This document shows positions 22,160 through 27,894 of a stretch of 31,504 bases of DNA, in pieces. The translations under genes were made by a program, and so were the position numbers. The notes below the pieces were generated by a model. That model searched no databases. It saw nothing but the letters and a program-made list of their open reading frames with translations, and was not told the DNA's origin. Source of the DNA: a virus; IMG/VR virus record IMGVR_UViG_3300043409_000628, positions 1 to 31,504 of that record. One strand, given 5' to 3'. Every line of letters begins with the position of its first letter. The stretch's first letter is position 1.

Positions 22160-22432
22160 CTAAATATTTAAAATCACCTTTTTATTTTTTGTCATGCTGT
22201 TTAAAATTTTAACTTTATTTTCAATCGCAAACGCTGATTTTCCTGTGAGTGACATTAACCTATCAACGTCATTAACATTATTTACCAGTAGCCAAATTTC
22301 GTGCATAGTCCAATAATCTGAATTGCTTTTATCCCACTCTTTTTGAATATCATTTGCAAGTTTTAACCTGCCTCCTGCTAACTCTATCCGTAGATTAAAC
22401 TCATCAAATAAGTTAGCTAAACTATCGTTCAT
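22160..22432 (-). CDS. Small early protein, unknown function
   Basis: From MNDSLANLFDEFN the protein is 90 aa; an ATG at 22471 would overlap the preceding gene by 32 bases and codes for an unlikely leader. It is helical: LRIELAGGRLKLANDIQKEW, DKSNSDYWTMHEIWLLVNNV, DRLMSLTGKSAFAIENKVKI and a basic end (SMTKNKKVILNI). The middle part could be a DNA- or RNA-binding helical bundle, but no family is recognised. Directly after its stop comes the promoter of the structured RNA. Confidence 0.6.
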   Translation of the reverse strand: MNDSLANLFDEFNLRIELAGGRLKLANDIQKEWDKSNSDYWTMHEIWLLVNNVNDVDRLMSLTGKSAFAIENKVKILNSMTKNKKVILNI

Positions 22433-22439
22433 ATTTTTT

Positions 22440-23066
22440 TTATCTATTTGAATCATAAAATGCTTTAGCAAATCCCTGACTACACATTGACCTTATATCA
22501 GCATCACATTTAATATGTTCTTTTGCCCATTGCATTTCAGGTATTAAATCAACGGCAGATTTGTGTAAATAAACCAATCCCGGTTTTGACCTGCCCGGTC
22601 TTACATATAGGCTGTCAATTTTAGGGCAATCACTCCAATTATTATAAACTCTTTCAGGTTTGTTAAAATTGCCCCACAATGCTGTTTTCTTAGTCCAAGG
22701 ACTACCGAATTGCCACGGTTGGTAAACGAATATAGGTTTACCTAAAAACTCTTTTAAACGCCCATTAAATGGATTTTCAATAATTGAAAAATGAGGGGTT
22801 GCTTCATTTATAATACGTTTACAATGATTAACTAAAAACATACCCTTTTTTAAATTACCAATTTTATCAAAGCCATTAGCTGTACTAAATTCAGTACATA
22901 CTGGATTTGCTATTATACCATATACATTTTTAGGTGGTGTATAGTTTTCAACTCCTATTTTTTCACCTATCATTATAACATTATATTCTTTTGTATTTTT
23001 TTGATAAAATAAACTATCGCTTCCTAAATCAGCGCATAAGTGTAGAATTATTTTTTTATCGCTCAT
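22440..23066 (-). CDS. Small cytosine-C5-methyltransferase-like protein
   Basis: A 208-aa protein with degenerate C5-methyltransferase features: motif I-like LHLCADLGSDS (residues 9-18), motif IV-like NPVCTEFSTANG with Cys57 (PVC where PPC is usual), motif VI-like IIENPFNGRLKEFLGKP (Glu97), and then YQPWQFGSPWTKKTALWGNF, common in compact phage members. No target-recognition domain or motifs IX-X are visible and the length is about half of a typical enzyme. It may be a compact DNA modification enzyme or a relative acting on another substrate. Its promoter is not obvious. Confidence 0.7.
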   Translation of the reverse strand: MSDKKIILHLCADLGSDSLFYQKNTKEYNVIMIGEKIGVENYTPPKNVYGIIANPVCTEFSTANGFDKIGNLKKGMFLVNHCKRIINEATPHFSIIENPFNGRLKEFLGKPIFVYQPWQFGSPWTKKTALWGNFNKPERVYNNWSDCPKIDSLYVRPGRSKPGLVYLHKSAVDLIPEMQWAKEHIKCDADIRSMCSQGFAKAFYDSNR

Positions 23067-23099
23067 ATCGTTTGTAATTTAATTTTATTATGTATGCTA

Positions 23100-23116
23100 A
23101 CCACTCATTTAGTGGT
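23100..23116 (-). other. Intergenic hairpin
   Basis: ACCACT (23100-23105) and AGTGGT (23111-23116) form a perfect 6-bp stem with a 5-base loop, 3 bases after the stop of the 81-aa gene. The sequence that follows on the minus strand (AGCATACATAATAAAATT) is AT-rich but lacks a T run, so it would be a weak terminator or an mRNA 3'-end stabiliser. Confidence 0.45.
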
Positions 23117-23119
23117 AAC

Positions 23120-23365
23120 CTATTCTGCGGATAGCAGGTGCTTTGTATATTTAATTTTCTCTTCATTGTATCGTTTTGTTAGCCTCACCGTTACGTTATA
23201 CTGCCTGTTTAATTCAAAAGTCATATCATTCCTTGTACCAAATATGTGGTAATATTCGGAGTTCATAATTGACTTTTCTTTTTTACGGCTCTTTTCAATT
23301 AATGCCAGCACATAATTTAACCTTTGTAACTGCATTTTTTCGGTAATAATCTTTTCAGTTGTCAT
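23120..23365 (-). CDS. Small helical early protein behind a conserved promoter
   Basis: An 81-aa basic, mostly helical protein (MTTEKIITEKMQLQRLNYVL, ALIEKSRKKEKSIMNSEYYH, NRQYNVTVRLTKRYNEEKIK). It is the first gene after early promoter A; the ATG lies 12 bases beyond the promoter palindrome. No domain recognised. Small basic early proteins in phages often act on host transcription or replication, but nothing in the sequence proves this. Confidence 0.6.
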   Translation of the reverse strand: MTTEKIITEKMQLQRLNYVLALIEKSRKKEKSIMNSEYYHIFGTRNDMTFELNRQYNVTVRLTKRYNEEKIKYTKHLLSAE

Positions 23366-23377
23366 GTTTACTTCCTT

Positions 23378-23411
23378 TTTGTTAAAACAAAGATACTAAC
23401 AAATACTAACA
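23378..23411 (-). promoter_or_regulatory. Early promoter A: -7 box, palindrome and upstream hexamers
   Basis: On the minus strand the -7 box TATCTTTG (23388-23395) overlaps the palindrome TTTGTTTTAACAAA (23378-23391; arms TTTGTT and AACAAA). The hexamer TGTTAG occurs twice upstream in a 10-base tandem, the further copy exactly 10 bases from the box. The same box and palindrome recur at 26655 and 27511. The palindrome sits at the transcription start, a typical repressor position. Confidence 0.75.
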
Positions 23412-23427
23412 TATTATAATTTAATTA

Positions 23428-23459
23428 AAATTATTTTATAACTACCTGATAATTAAATA
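23428..23459. repeat. Upstream regulatory repeat, copy 1
   Basis: A 32-base segment matching 27572-27603 at 30 of 32 positions, the core reading TATAACTACCTGATAATTA. Both copies lie upstream of an early promoter (32 bases from the -7 box here, 43 in the other). It may be an activator or repressor site, or the trace of a duplicated promoter region. Confidence 0.7.
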
Positions 23460-23468
23460 CTTTATTTT

Positions 23469-23494
23469 TAACTAAGGCGATTTCGCCATAATTA
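23469..23494 (-). terminator. Possible weak terminator hairpin
   Basis: GGCG-ATTT-CGCC (plus 23476-23487) is extended by about six more A-T and G-U pairs after one mismatch. It lies 23 bases after the stop of the zinc-ribbon gene. Only a broken T stretch follows on the minus strand, so termination may be partial. The rest of 23366-23516 holds promoter A and the upstream repeat. Confidence 0.45.
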
Positions 23495-23516
23495 GATTTT
23501 ATCTATCTTTTCCATT

Positions 23517-24026
23517 TTATTGTTTGAGGTTTTTAAGTTCTTTGCCTACTAGACAGTAATAAAGGTTTTGTAGTTGGTAGACTGTTTTTATAAAATTAAG
23601 GCTAAATATATTTTCCATAAAAATATCAGATAGTTGAGGGTAAAATTCATCTTTAGTTTGAATTAAAAAAAGCGTCTTATCGTTGCCTAAAGAAATAAAA
23701 TGGTCGCCGTTAATCGTTTTTTTGAACCCTAAGTTTATAAGCCACTCCTCGTTTAGGGGGATGCCGTCAACGTGGTCATAGGTCATTGCCTCAAAGTCAT
23801 CGTATTGCTCAGGCGAAAAGTTTCCGTCAAATGGATTTTCGCTTAGAAAACCTGGATTTTCTTTTAATACCGAATAAACATTTAGCTTACCCTGCCCACC
23901 TTGATACCAACAGGTAGTGCAAGTATATTGGTCATCACTATACATATCAATACATTCAGGGCATAGCACGTACGTTTCCTGCAATTTTGATATTACCAAA
24001 CCTTTTATCTCATCTAAGTTTTCCAT
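23517..24026 (-). CDS. Zinc-ribbon protein with a conserved Bacteroidota C-terminal domain
   Basis: A 169-aa protein. The N-terminus has a zinc-ribbon pair, CPEC (residues 22-25) and CTTC (36-39). The C-terminal 80 residues (IPLNEEWLINLGFKK, GDHFISLGNDKTLFLIQ, then NFIKTVYQLQNLYYCLVGKE) match, from memory, a domain with the VHQLQNLYFALTGEEL-type signature, very common in proteins of Bacteroidota phages and hosts. Function unknown; the ribbon suggests nucleic acid or protein binding. A weak hairpin and promoter A follow. Confidence 0.72.
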   Translation of the reverse strand: MENLDEIKGLVISKLQETYVLCPECIDMYSDDQYTCTTCWYQGGQGKLNVYSVLKENPGFLSENPFDGNFSPEQYDDFEAMTYDHVDGIPLNEEWLINLGFKKTINGDHFISLGNDKTLFLIQTKDEFYPQLSDIFMENIFSLNFIKTVYQLQNLYYCLVGKELKNLKQ

Positions 24027-24051
24027 ATCCTTATCTATTGTTAGTGGTGGG

Positions 24052-24255
24052 TTAAACTATTTTTGTTATGCGCTTAATAGGTATCAAGTAAATATCATTC
24101 ATGCAATTATCTTCTTCAAATATTGCCTTGTTACTCGATGTAACACCGTCAAAAAAACCTGATATATTACGTTGCGTATCTTTACCGCTAAAATAAGTTA
24201 CCTTATAAAAAACACCTTTTTGTAAGTCTAATGCTTCAAACTTTTGTAATTCCAT
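24052..24255 (-). CDS. Small early protein, unknown
   Basis: A 67-aa protein, MELQKFEALDLQKGVFYKVT then YFSGKDTQRNISGFFDGVTS and a closing DIYLIPIKRITKIV. It has the pattern of a small SH3-like beta barrel (KGVFYKVTYF, ISGFFDGV, IYLIPIKRI). No enzyme motif. It lies between the zinc-ribbon and Cys-repeat genes. Confidence 0.55.
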   Translation of the reverse strand: MELQKFEALDLQKGVFYKVTYFSGKDTQRNISGFFDGVTSSNKAIFEEDNCMNDIYLIPIKRITKIV

Positions 24256-24316
24256 AATCTTAGTTTCCTTTCACCCTGTTTTAGGCGATGCGTTTAAATG
24301 GTTTTTTTATTGGCTA

Positions 24317-24353
24317 CTATCCGTTTAATTTACTCTCATGGTTTAAAGGATAG
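24317..24353 (-). other. Hairpin after the Cys-repeat gene
   Basis: CTATCC-x-TTTAA (plus 24317-24328) pairs with TTAAAGGATAG (24343-24353): 11 bp with one bulged base and a 14-base loop. On the minus strand it begins 2 bases after the stop codon, and the loop contains ATG AGA GTA AAT TAA, a 4-codon frame. No T run follows, so this is more likely an mRNA 3'-end structure or a leader element of the 67-aa gene than a terminator. Confidence 0.5.
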
Positions 24354-24354
24354 G

Positions 24355-24978
24355 TTAATTAATATCTTCCAATTCAGCGCACCTAACAATATCAGCCATA
24401 GCAATTTCGTTAGTTTCATAAAACCTATTTGGCGATACTCTTATCTTGCTTGATGCTTTGTAAATTTGCATAGCGGCAAAGGCTGTAGATGTTTTTTCTT
24501 CTAATTCATAGCCCTCTTTACCTGCTAAGTTAACCACCCATCCAGCCCTGCAATGTGTAGTATCGCAAGTATGCCATGTTCCCATATTTAGGGCATTTGG
24601 GTTGTTAACGGCGTTTAATACTTTAGCGTGGATATTTTCTATTACGGGCACTATAAAAGCAGGTTTATTACCACTACAATTCCTACAATAACTACAATAA
24701 CTACAATCACTACAACCACTACAACCACTACAACCACTACAATCACTACAATTCCTACAATTCCTACAACCACTACAATTCCAACAACCACTACAACCAC
24801 TACAATTCCTACAACCACTACAATTCCAACAATCACTACAATTCCAAGACGCTTGATTAGTTTCGTTATTGGCTTCGTAATTTGGATTTTTATCTGCAAA
24901 TATTTGCGATACACCGTTAAGTATCTTGTCGGCTCTATGTAAGAACTCCGAGTAGTTTTTGTATATTTCTGTTTTCAT
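24355..24978 (-). CDS. Protein with a perfect 19-cysteine CxxCxx repeat
   Basis: A 207-aa protein. An N-terminal helix (EFLHRADKILNGVSQIFADK) is followed by 19 cysteines at exact 3-residue spacing from Cys47 to Cys101, with Ser/Asn/Gly/Asp/Arg/Trp/Tyr between. The C-terminal domain (GTWHTCDTTHCRAGWVVNLA, EEKTSTAFAAMQIYKASSKI, MADIVRCAELED) is a known-looking phage domain with the pattern W-TC-TTHCRAGW. The Cys tract could form a tight triangular beta-helix or bind many metal ions. The DNA is a 9-base minisatellite, so repeat number is likely variable. Function unknown. Confidence 0.72.
   Translation of the reverse strand: MKTEIYKNYSEFLHRADKILNGVSQIFADKNPNYEANNETNQASWNCSDCWNCSGCRNCSGCSGCWNCSGCRNCRNCSDCSGCSGCSGCSDCSYCSYCRNCSGNKPAFIVPVIENIHAKVLNAVNNPNALNMGTWHTCDTTHCRAGWVVNLAGKEGYELEEKTSTAFAAMQIYKASSKIRVSPNRFYETNEIAMADIVRCAELEDIN
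24676..24840. repeat. 9-base minisatellite in the Cys-repeat gene
   Basis: The plus strand is built of 9-base units such as ACTACAACC, ACTACAATC and CCTACAATT, in register with the codons for Cys-Ser-x and Cys-Arg-Asn. About 18 units follow each other with little drift, as expected from slippage or recombination. Unit changes are mostly at the third triplet, so Cys and the spacing are held by selection. Confidence 0.8.
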
Positions 24979-25017
24979 AATCTTTTTTTGTTTATAGTAT
25001 GGTTAAAGAGGGGTTGG

Positions 25018-25473
25018 TTAAAAAGTTATTACAATACTATCCTTAGTAAATTCGCTACCTACCTTGCCAACTTCTATCCCCTCGCTATCATAAATAGCAT
25101 CTTTACTCTTAGTTGCAACCTTTACAAGTTCCTTGCGTTGTTTTAAAGCATCTTCTAATTCAGCTACTTTCCAATCCTCGCTATATTTAAGACGTTCTGC
25201 GCCACTTTTATTAGTAAATGATACTCCATTATATGTATCGCTATTACCTATCACTATACGCTCTCTAAATACCTTTTCTGCGGCATCTATTACGGCTTTA
25301 AGTTTGACAATATTAGAAAAAACCTTTATAGTCGATACTGCACCTTTTTCAAAAATATCACTTGCAAGCTTTATGCCTGTCGCTTCGGCATCTTTTTTTG
25401 TAAAGTTATGGTCATACATTACCTCCATATCTTCCGCCTGCATTTTTAAAAACATTTTGCTACTCAAACCCAT
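25018..25473 (-). CDS. Conserved protein paired with the ERF annealing protein
   Basis: A 151-aa charged helical protein: KMFLKMQAEDMEVMYDHNFT, KKDAEATGIKLASDIFEKGA, KLKAVIDAAEKVFRERIV, then GVSFTNKSGAERLKYSEDWK and ALKQRKELVKVATKSKDAIY. The start at 25473 overlaps ERF by 14 bases; ATG at 25455 is the alternative. I recall similar proteins beside single-strand annealing proteins in phages, where an exonuclease or a modulator would be expected. No nuclease motif is seen here. Confidence 0.6.
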   Translation of the reverse strand: MGLSSKMFLKMQAEDMEVMYDHNFTKKDAEATGIKLASDIFEKGAVSTIKVFSNIVKLKAVIDAAEKVFRERIVIGNSDTYNGVSFTNKSGAERLKYSEDWKVAELEDALKQRKELVKVATKSKDAIYDSEGIEVGKVGSEFTKDSIVITF

Positions 25474-26065
25474 TGTATTTAATTTTTAAGTCGTTTGAAA
25501 CTGTATATTTTTTTTCTACATCCTCAATAGTATAACCGCCTTTAATGGCTTTCTCTATTATCTCTCTTGTTGCTATTTGTTTTAACGCTGGGGCTGGTAC
25601 TTGTACAATATCAGCTTGTTTTCTATCAGGGTTATCAATATCATCCTCATCAGTTGCAATGTGAAAGTATTTTAGCAAAAAATATCTTTCCGCATAAGTT
25701 AATGCAGAACCAACTCCCTTATCCCAGTCGTTTTGTCCATTTGCACCAAATAGGTTTTCGTCTTTCTCTCCTGTTTGAGTATCTATCCATGTGAAGCGCA
25801 TCATAACCTTTGATAGTATTTCACTTTTATTTCTTGGGGCATTCGATGCAGCGCCTACGATATAATCTTGCCTAATATTTTCTATTGATAAAATTTCCTG
25901 CTTAAGTAAAATACCTAATTCATTCATAATTGGCTTTATTTCGCTTAATACTTTATCACCTGTTACGTAGCTATATGTAAGTGCTTTTTTATCCTTACCT
26001 AAACCATTTACTTTAGTTTGGATTTTAAGAAGTTTTTGATAAATGTTTGATTTTTCAGTTGTCAT
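25460..26065 (-). CDS. erf: ERF-family single-strand annealing protein
   Basis: A 201-aa protein. The N-terminus (NIYQKLLKIQTKVNGLGKDK, ALTYSYVTGDKVLSEIKPIM, ELGILLKQEIL) and the core KGVGSALTYAERYFLLKYFH, IATDEDDID (residues 116-144) match ERF recombinases (GSA-TYARRY-L motif with DDD). These proteins form rings and anneal complementary strands, circularising phage DNA or repairing breaks. No 5'-3' exonuclease is visible. The C-terminus (KGGYTIEDVEKKYTVSNDLK) is a small extra domain. Works with RusA and the SSB-tailed protein in this phage by inference. Confidence 0.9.
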   Translation of the reverse strand: MTTEKSNIYQKLLKIQTKVNGLGKDKKALTYSYVTGDKVLSEIKPIMNELGILLKQEILSIENIRQDYIVGAASNAPRNKSEILSKVMMRFTWIDTQTGEKDENLFGANGQNDWDKGVGSALTYAERYFLLKYFHIATDEDDIDNPDRKQADIVQVPAPALKQIATREIIEKAIKGGYTIEDVEKKYTVSNDLKIKYNGFE

Positions 26066-26078
26066 GTTAGTTATTTAA

Positions 26079-26282
26079 TTAATTAGTTCTAAATATTAAA
26101 AGTTTGTCATTTTTTTTATGCGTTGTGAATTTCATTCCTGTTTTTTTTAACCTGTTAATATATACATCAAATATTTTACGTTTAGTGATGTCAACCTCTA
26201 AGGCTTCATTTCCTTTTTTTAAAGCTTCTAACAGCGTTGCGTATCGCTTTCGTTCGGGGGGGTTGGCTTTTATTATAATCAT
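26079..26282 (-). CDS. Small basic early protein, unknown
   Basis: A 67-aa basic protein (MIIIKANPPERKRYATLLEA, LKKGNEALEVDITKRKIFDV, YINRLKKTGMKFTTHKKNDK). The N-terminal strand, two helices and a basic end would suit nucleic acid binding. It starts with an ATGA overlap on the small membrane protein gene, so they are coupled. No family recognised. Confidence 0.55.
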   Translation of the reverse strand: MIIIKANPPERKRYATLLEALKKGNEALEVDITKRKIFDVYINRLKKTGMKFTTHKKNDKLLIFRTN

Positions 26283-26389
26283 ATATCTTCAAATTTTTTA
26301 CCTAAATAGTCGATTAGTATTACTATGCAAAATAATAGTAAAATTGGTATTGCAAAGAAAAGTAGTGTTTCGGTAGTTTGTTGTCCCAT
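26279..26389 (-). CDS. 36-aa single-span membrane peptide
   Basis: ATG at 26389 opens MGQQTTETLLFFAIP, continues with a very hydrophobic span (ILLLFCIVILIDYLG) and ends KKFEDI at TGA 26279-26281. The stop overlaps the next start (ATGA), and the gene fills a 108-base gap exactly, so it is probably real. The topology is one helix with a short basic/acidic cytoplasmic tail. It may modulate the host membrane during early infection; function unknown. Confidence 0.65.
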   Translation of the reverse strand: MGQQTTETLLFFAIPILLLFCIVILIDYLGKKFEDI

Positions 26390-26390
26390 A

Positions 26391-26642
26391 TTATTTTTTT
26401 ATTTCTAAAAGTGTTACATCAATTTTAAACTTATTTGCTATCTCTTCAAGTGTTAGCCGAATTCTTGGTCTTTTATCTTCAATAAGCCCATAGCTATTTT
26501 GAAAATAAATTTGGTCTCCGTTTTTATCAAATTCAGTCCTAAACCAACCAGCTTTATTTTCATAATATATCAAATTGTTATTTTTATTCATTATTTCAAA
26601 AGGAAACTCTGTTATGTTTAACTGTTCTGCTATTGTTTTCAT
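26391..26642 (-). CDS. Small early protein behind promoter B
   Basis: An 83-aa protein from MKTIAEQLNITEFPFEI. A longer frame from 26699 would read through promoter B and is not credible. The middle part (NLIYYENKAGWFRTEFDKNG, DQIYFQNSYG) is a pattern of YYE--GW---E-D--G--IYF that I know from many Bacteroidota proteins. The C-terminus (LTLEEIANKFKIDVTLLEIK) looks like a helix-turn-helix. It lies 12 bases from the promoter palindrome, as in unit A. Confidence 0.65.
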   Translation of the reverse strand: MKTIAEQLNITEFPFEIMNKNNNLIYYENKAGWFRTEFDKNGDQIYFQNSYGLIEDKRPRIRLTLEEIANKFKIDVTLLEIKK

Positions 26643-26654
26643 GTTATTTTTCTT

Positions 26655-26698
26655 TTTGTTAAAACAAAGATAATAATAAATACTATCTAATACTAACA
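26655..26698 (-). promoter_or_regulatory. Early promoter B: -7 box, palindrome and upstream hexamer
   Basis: On the minus strand, -7 box TATCTTTG (26665-26672) and palindrome TTTGTTTTAACAAA (26655-26668), identical to promoters A and C. TGTTAG is at 26693-26698, 20 bases upstream of the box, and AGATAG 10 bases upstream. The promoter lies against the stop of the 83-aa membrane protein gene. The 32-base upstream repeat is absent here. Confidence 0.72.
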
Positions 26699-26702
26699 TT
26701 AA

Positions 26703-26954
26703 CTATCTAATTGCTACGAATTTTATGTTTAATAAATCCTTGCATTTATAGCGTAGTAATGATATGTTATTATCAGTTGCTATAACTTTACCGTTATGTT
26801 CAGCTTGCCAATATTTAATCGGCTTGTACTGCTTTTTATTAACTGGGGGCACTTGGTATGCTTTCATAAATTTAAGTCTTAAAAGTGTGATAATTAAAGA
26901 TGTCAGCGTAACTATATATATAATGGTTGCGGCTATTTGTATGTAGATTATCAT
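26703..26954 (-). CDS. Small membrane protein
   Basis: An 83-aa protein with an N-terminal span (IIYIQIAATIIYIVTLTSLI, then ITLLRLKFMKAYQ) and a basic soluble part (KKQYKPIKYWQAEHNGKVIA, LLRYKCKDLLNIKFVAIR). Its start overlaps the stop of the next gene upstream (ATGA). No family recognised. With the 36-aa and 73-aa proteins it is one of three small membrane proteins in the early and replication region. Confidence 0.6.
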   Translation of the reverse strand: MIIYIQIAATIIYIVTLTSLIITLLRLKFMKAYQVPPVNKKQYKPIKYWQAEHNGKVIATDNNISLLRYKCKDLLNIKFVAIR

Positions 26955-27217
26955 TTGTGTAAGTCGTTTAAATATTGTTTAATAATAATAAAGTTATTTT
27001 CCGCTAAGTATGTTTTTGCATCTACTGCTATATGCTCGACATCTGTTTTGGTATGGTTAAAATATTCCAATATATTTAACTCATTTTTTTCAATATAATC
27101 AAGTAGTATTTGCAACCTTATATCTAAGGTTGCATCCTTACCCAACTCGTTGCTATACTCTACTTCGTACCCTTTTTTTGATTTGTTGATGTCGTAAATT
27201 TCTATTTGATTTTTCAT
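26951..27217 (-). CDS. Small acidic early protein, unknown
   Basis: From MKNQIEIYDINKSKKGYEVE the protein is 88 aa; an earlier ATG at 27244 overlaps the preceding gene by 11 bases. The rest is helical (DIRLQILLDYIEKNELNILE, EHIAVDAKTYLAENNFIIIK). No domain recognised. Part of the operon transcribed from promoter C. Confidence 0.55.
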   Translation of the reverse strand: MKNQIEIYDINKSKKGYEVEYSNELGKDATLDIRLQILLDYIEKNELNILEYFNHTKTDVEHIAVDAKTYLAENNFIIIKQYLNDLHK

Positions 27218-27233
27218 TTGTTTAGTTTTTAAA

Positions 27234-27488
27234 TTAGTTGCCAAAAATTATTCTAACCCCTGCTATACTGCAAGTCCATATAGCATATTTTGTTATTCTT
27301 CCGTAATATTTACTAAGTATAAAAGCGGATGCCTCAATCGTTTCAATAGTTGGTTTAGTATTGTAAGAATTATTAACTGTTTGGTTATATAAACCTAAAT
27401 TAAATAATTCAACCCTATCTGCCCTATCAAGTTCAATTACTTGTTTAAAATAATTAATGTTTTTTGATTCTGTTTGTATTAATTTCAT
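27234..27488 (-). CDS. First gene behind promoter C, unknown
   Basis: An 84-aa protein (MKLIQTESKNINYFKQVIEL, DRADRVELFNLGLYNQTVNN, TIEASAFILSKYYGRITKYA, IWTCSIAGVRIIFGN). The C-terminal third is hydrophobic but too short and polar for a sure membrane span. The ATG is 22 bases after the promoter palindrome. No family recognised. Confidence 0.55.
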   Translation of the reverse strand: MKLIQTESKNINYFKQVIELDRADRVELFNLGLYNQTVNNSYNTKPTIETIEASAFILSKYYGRITKYAIWTCSIAGVRIIFGN

Positions 27489-27510
27489 GTTTTTAGTTTT
27501 TTAATTCCCT

Positions 27511-27544
27511 TTTGTTAAAACAAAGATAATTCCTTTTCCTAACA
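27511..27544 (-). promoter_or_regulatory. Early promoter C: -7 box, palindrome and upstream hexamer
   Basis: On the minus strand, TATCTTTG (27521-27528) and TTTGTTTTAACAAA (27511-27524). TGTTAG (27539-27544) lies exactly 10 bases upstream of the box, as in promoter A. The sequence between differs from A and B, so the three shared parts are under selection or recently copied. Confidence 0.75.
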
Positions 27545-27571
27545 TTCCAAACAAATAAGATAAATAAATAT

Positions 27572-27603
27572 AAATTATTTTATAACTGCCTGATAATTAG
27601 ATA
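27572..27603. repeat. Upstream regulatory repeat, copy 2
   Basis: Matches 23428-23459 at 30 of 32 positions (core TATAACTGCCTGATAATTA). It lies between the stop of the 63-aa gene and promoter C, 43 bases from the -7 box. Confidence 0.7.
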
Positions 27604-27605
27604 GA

Positions 27606-27797
27606 TTATTTTTCTAATTCACTTAACCAAAGTTGTAAAACTCCAATAGATTTTTCTATTTCCTGCTTAATTGGGTCTTTTTTACCGCCACGCTCTAACC
27701 TTTTAACCACATCAAATAGATAAGCGTTCCAATTACGCTCATTCGCTACCTTATAAAGTGAGCCTTTATCGTTGTTGTAGTATTTTGGCAATTCCAT
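27606..27797 (-). CDS. Small early protein, unknown
   Basis: From MELPKYYNNDKGSLYKVANE the protein is 63 aa; a frame extended to 27875 would be translated from the terminator hairpin and is rejected. NAYLFDVVKRLERGGKKDPI, KQEIEKSIGVLQLWLSELEK complete it. The pattern YYN-KGSLY--A---NAYEFDVVKRL--c-KKG is one I recall from short proteins of Bacteroidota phages. It is read from the promoter of the leader RNA upstream if the terminator is bypassed. Confidence 0.62.
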   Translation of the reverse strand: MELPKYYNNDKGSLYKVANERNWNAYLFDVVKRLERGGKKDPIKQEIEKSIGVLQLWLSELEK

Positions 27798-27807
27798 AGC
27801 TGTATAA

Positions 27808-27870
27808 TAAAAAAACCGTTGACAAGTTCGGGGGCTTATCAACGGTAAAAGTGAGTATTTTAACATAAAC
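27808..27870 (-). ncRNA. Second short leader RNA ending in an intrinsic terminator
   Basis: On the minus strand ACCGTTGA (27839-27846) and TCAACGGT (27815-27822) form a perfect 8-bp stem. The 16-base loop has an inner AAG/CTT pairing and the C-rich tip CCCCCGAA. Seven T follow. A TATATTTG -7 box lies about 30 bases before the stem, so the RNA would be about 60 bases long. The ATG of the 63-aa gene is 10 bases after the T run. This is the same arrangement as at 22055-22156: promoter, C-rich-loop terminator, gene. Confidence 0.65.
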
Positions 27871-27874
27871 ATCA

Positions 27875-27882
27875 CAAATATA
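27875..27882 (-). promoter_or_regulatory. Bacteroidota-type -7 element of the second leader RNA
   Basis: TATATTTG on the minus strand (perfect TAnnTTTG), 12 bases after the u-spanin stop. The same octamer drives the kissing-loop RNA and the tRNA. No -33 TTTG is evident. Confidence 0.62.
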
Positions 27883-27894
27883 GTAATTAAACTA

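Noticed and set aside
24676-24840. Short tandem repeats as a CRISPR array
   Set aside because: Units are 9 bases, contiguous and in codon register; there are no spacers and no cas genes.
24628-24942. Thr-rich plus-strand frame and Val-rich minus-strand frame across the Cys tract
   Set aside because: Both are shadows of the 9-base minisatellite read in other frames; they have no coding-like flanks.
26643-26699. 19-codon N-terminal extension of the 83-aa protein
   Set aside because: It covers promoter B, so it would lie upstream of the transcription start.
27798-27875. 26-codon N-terminal extension of the 63-aa protein
   Set aside because: It would be translated from the promoter leader and terminator hairpin; the ATG at 27797 is better placed.
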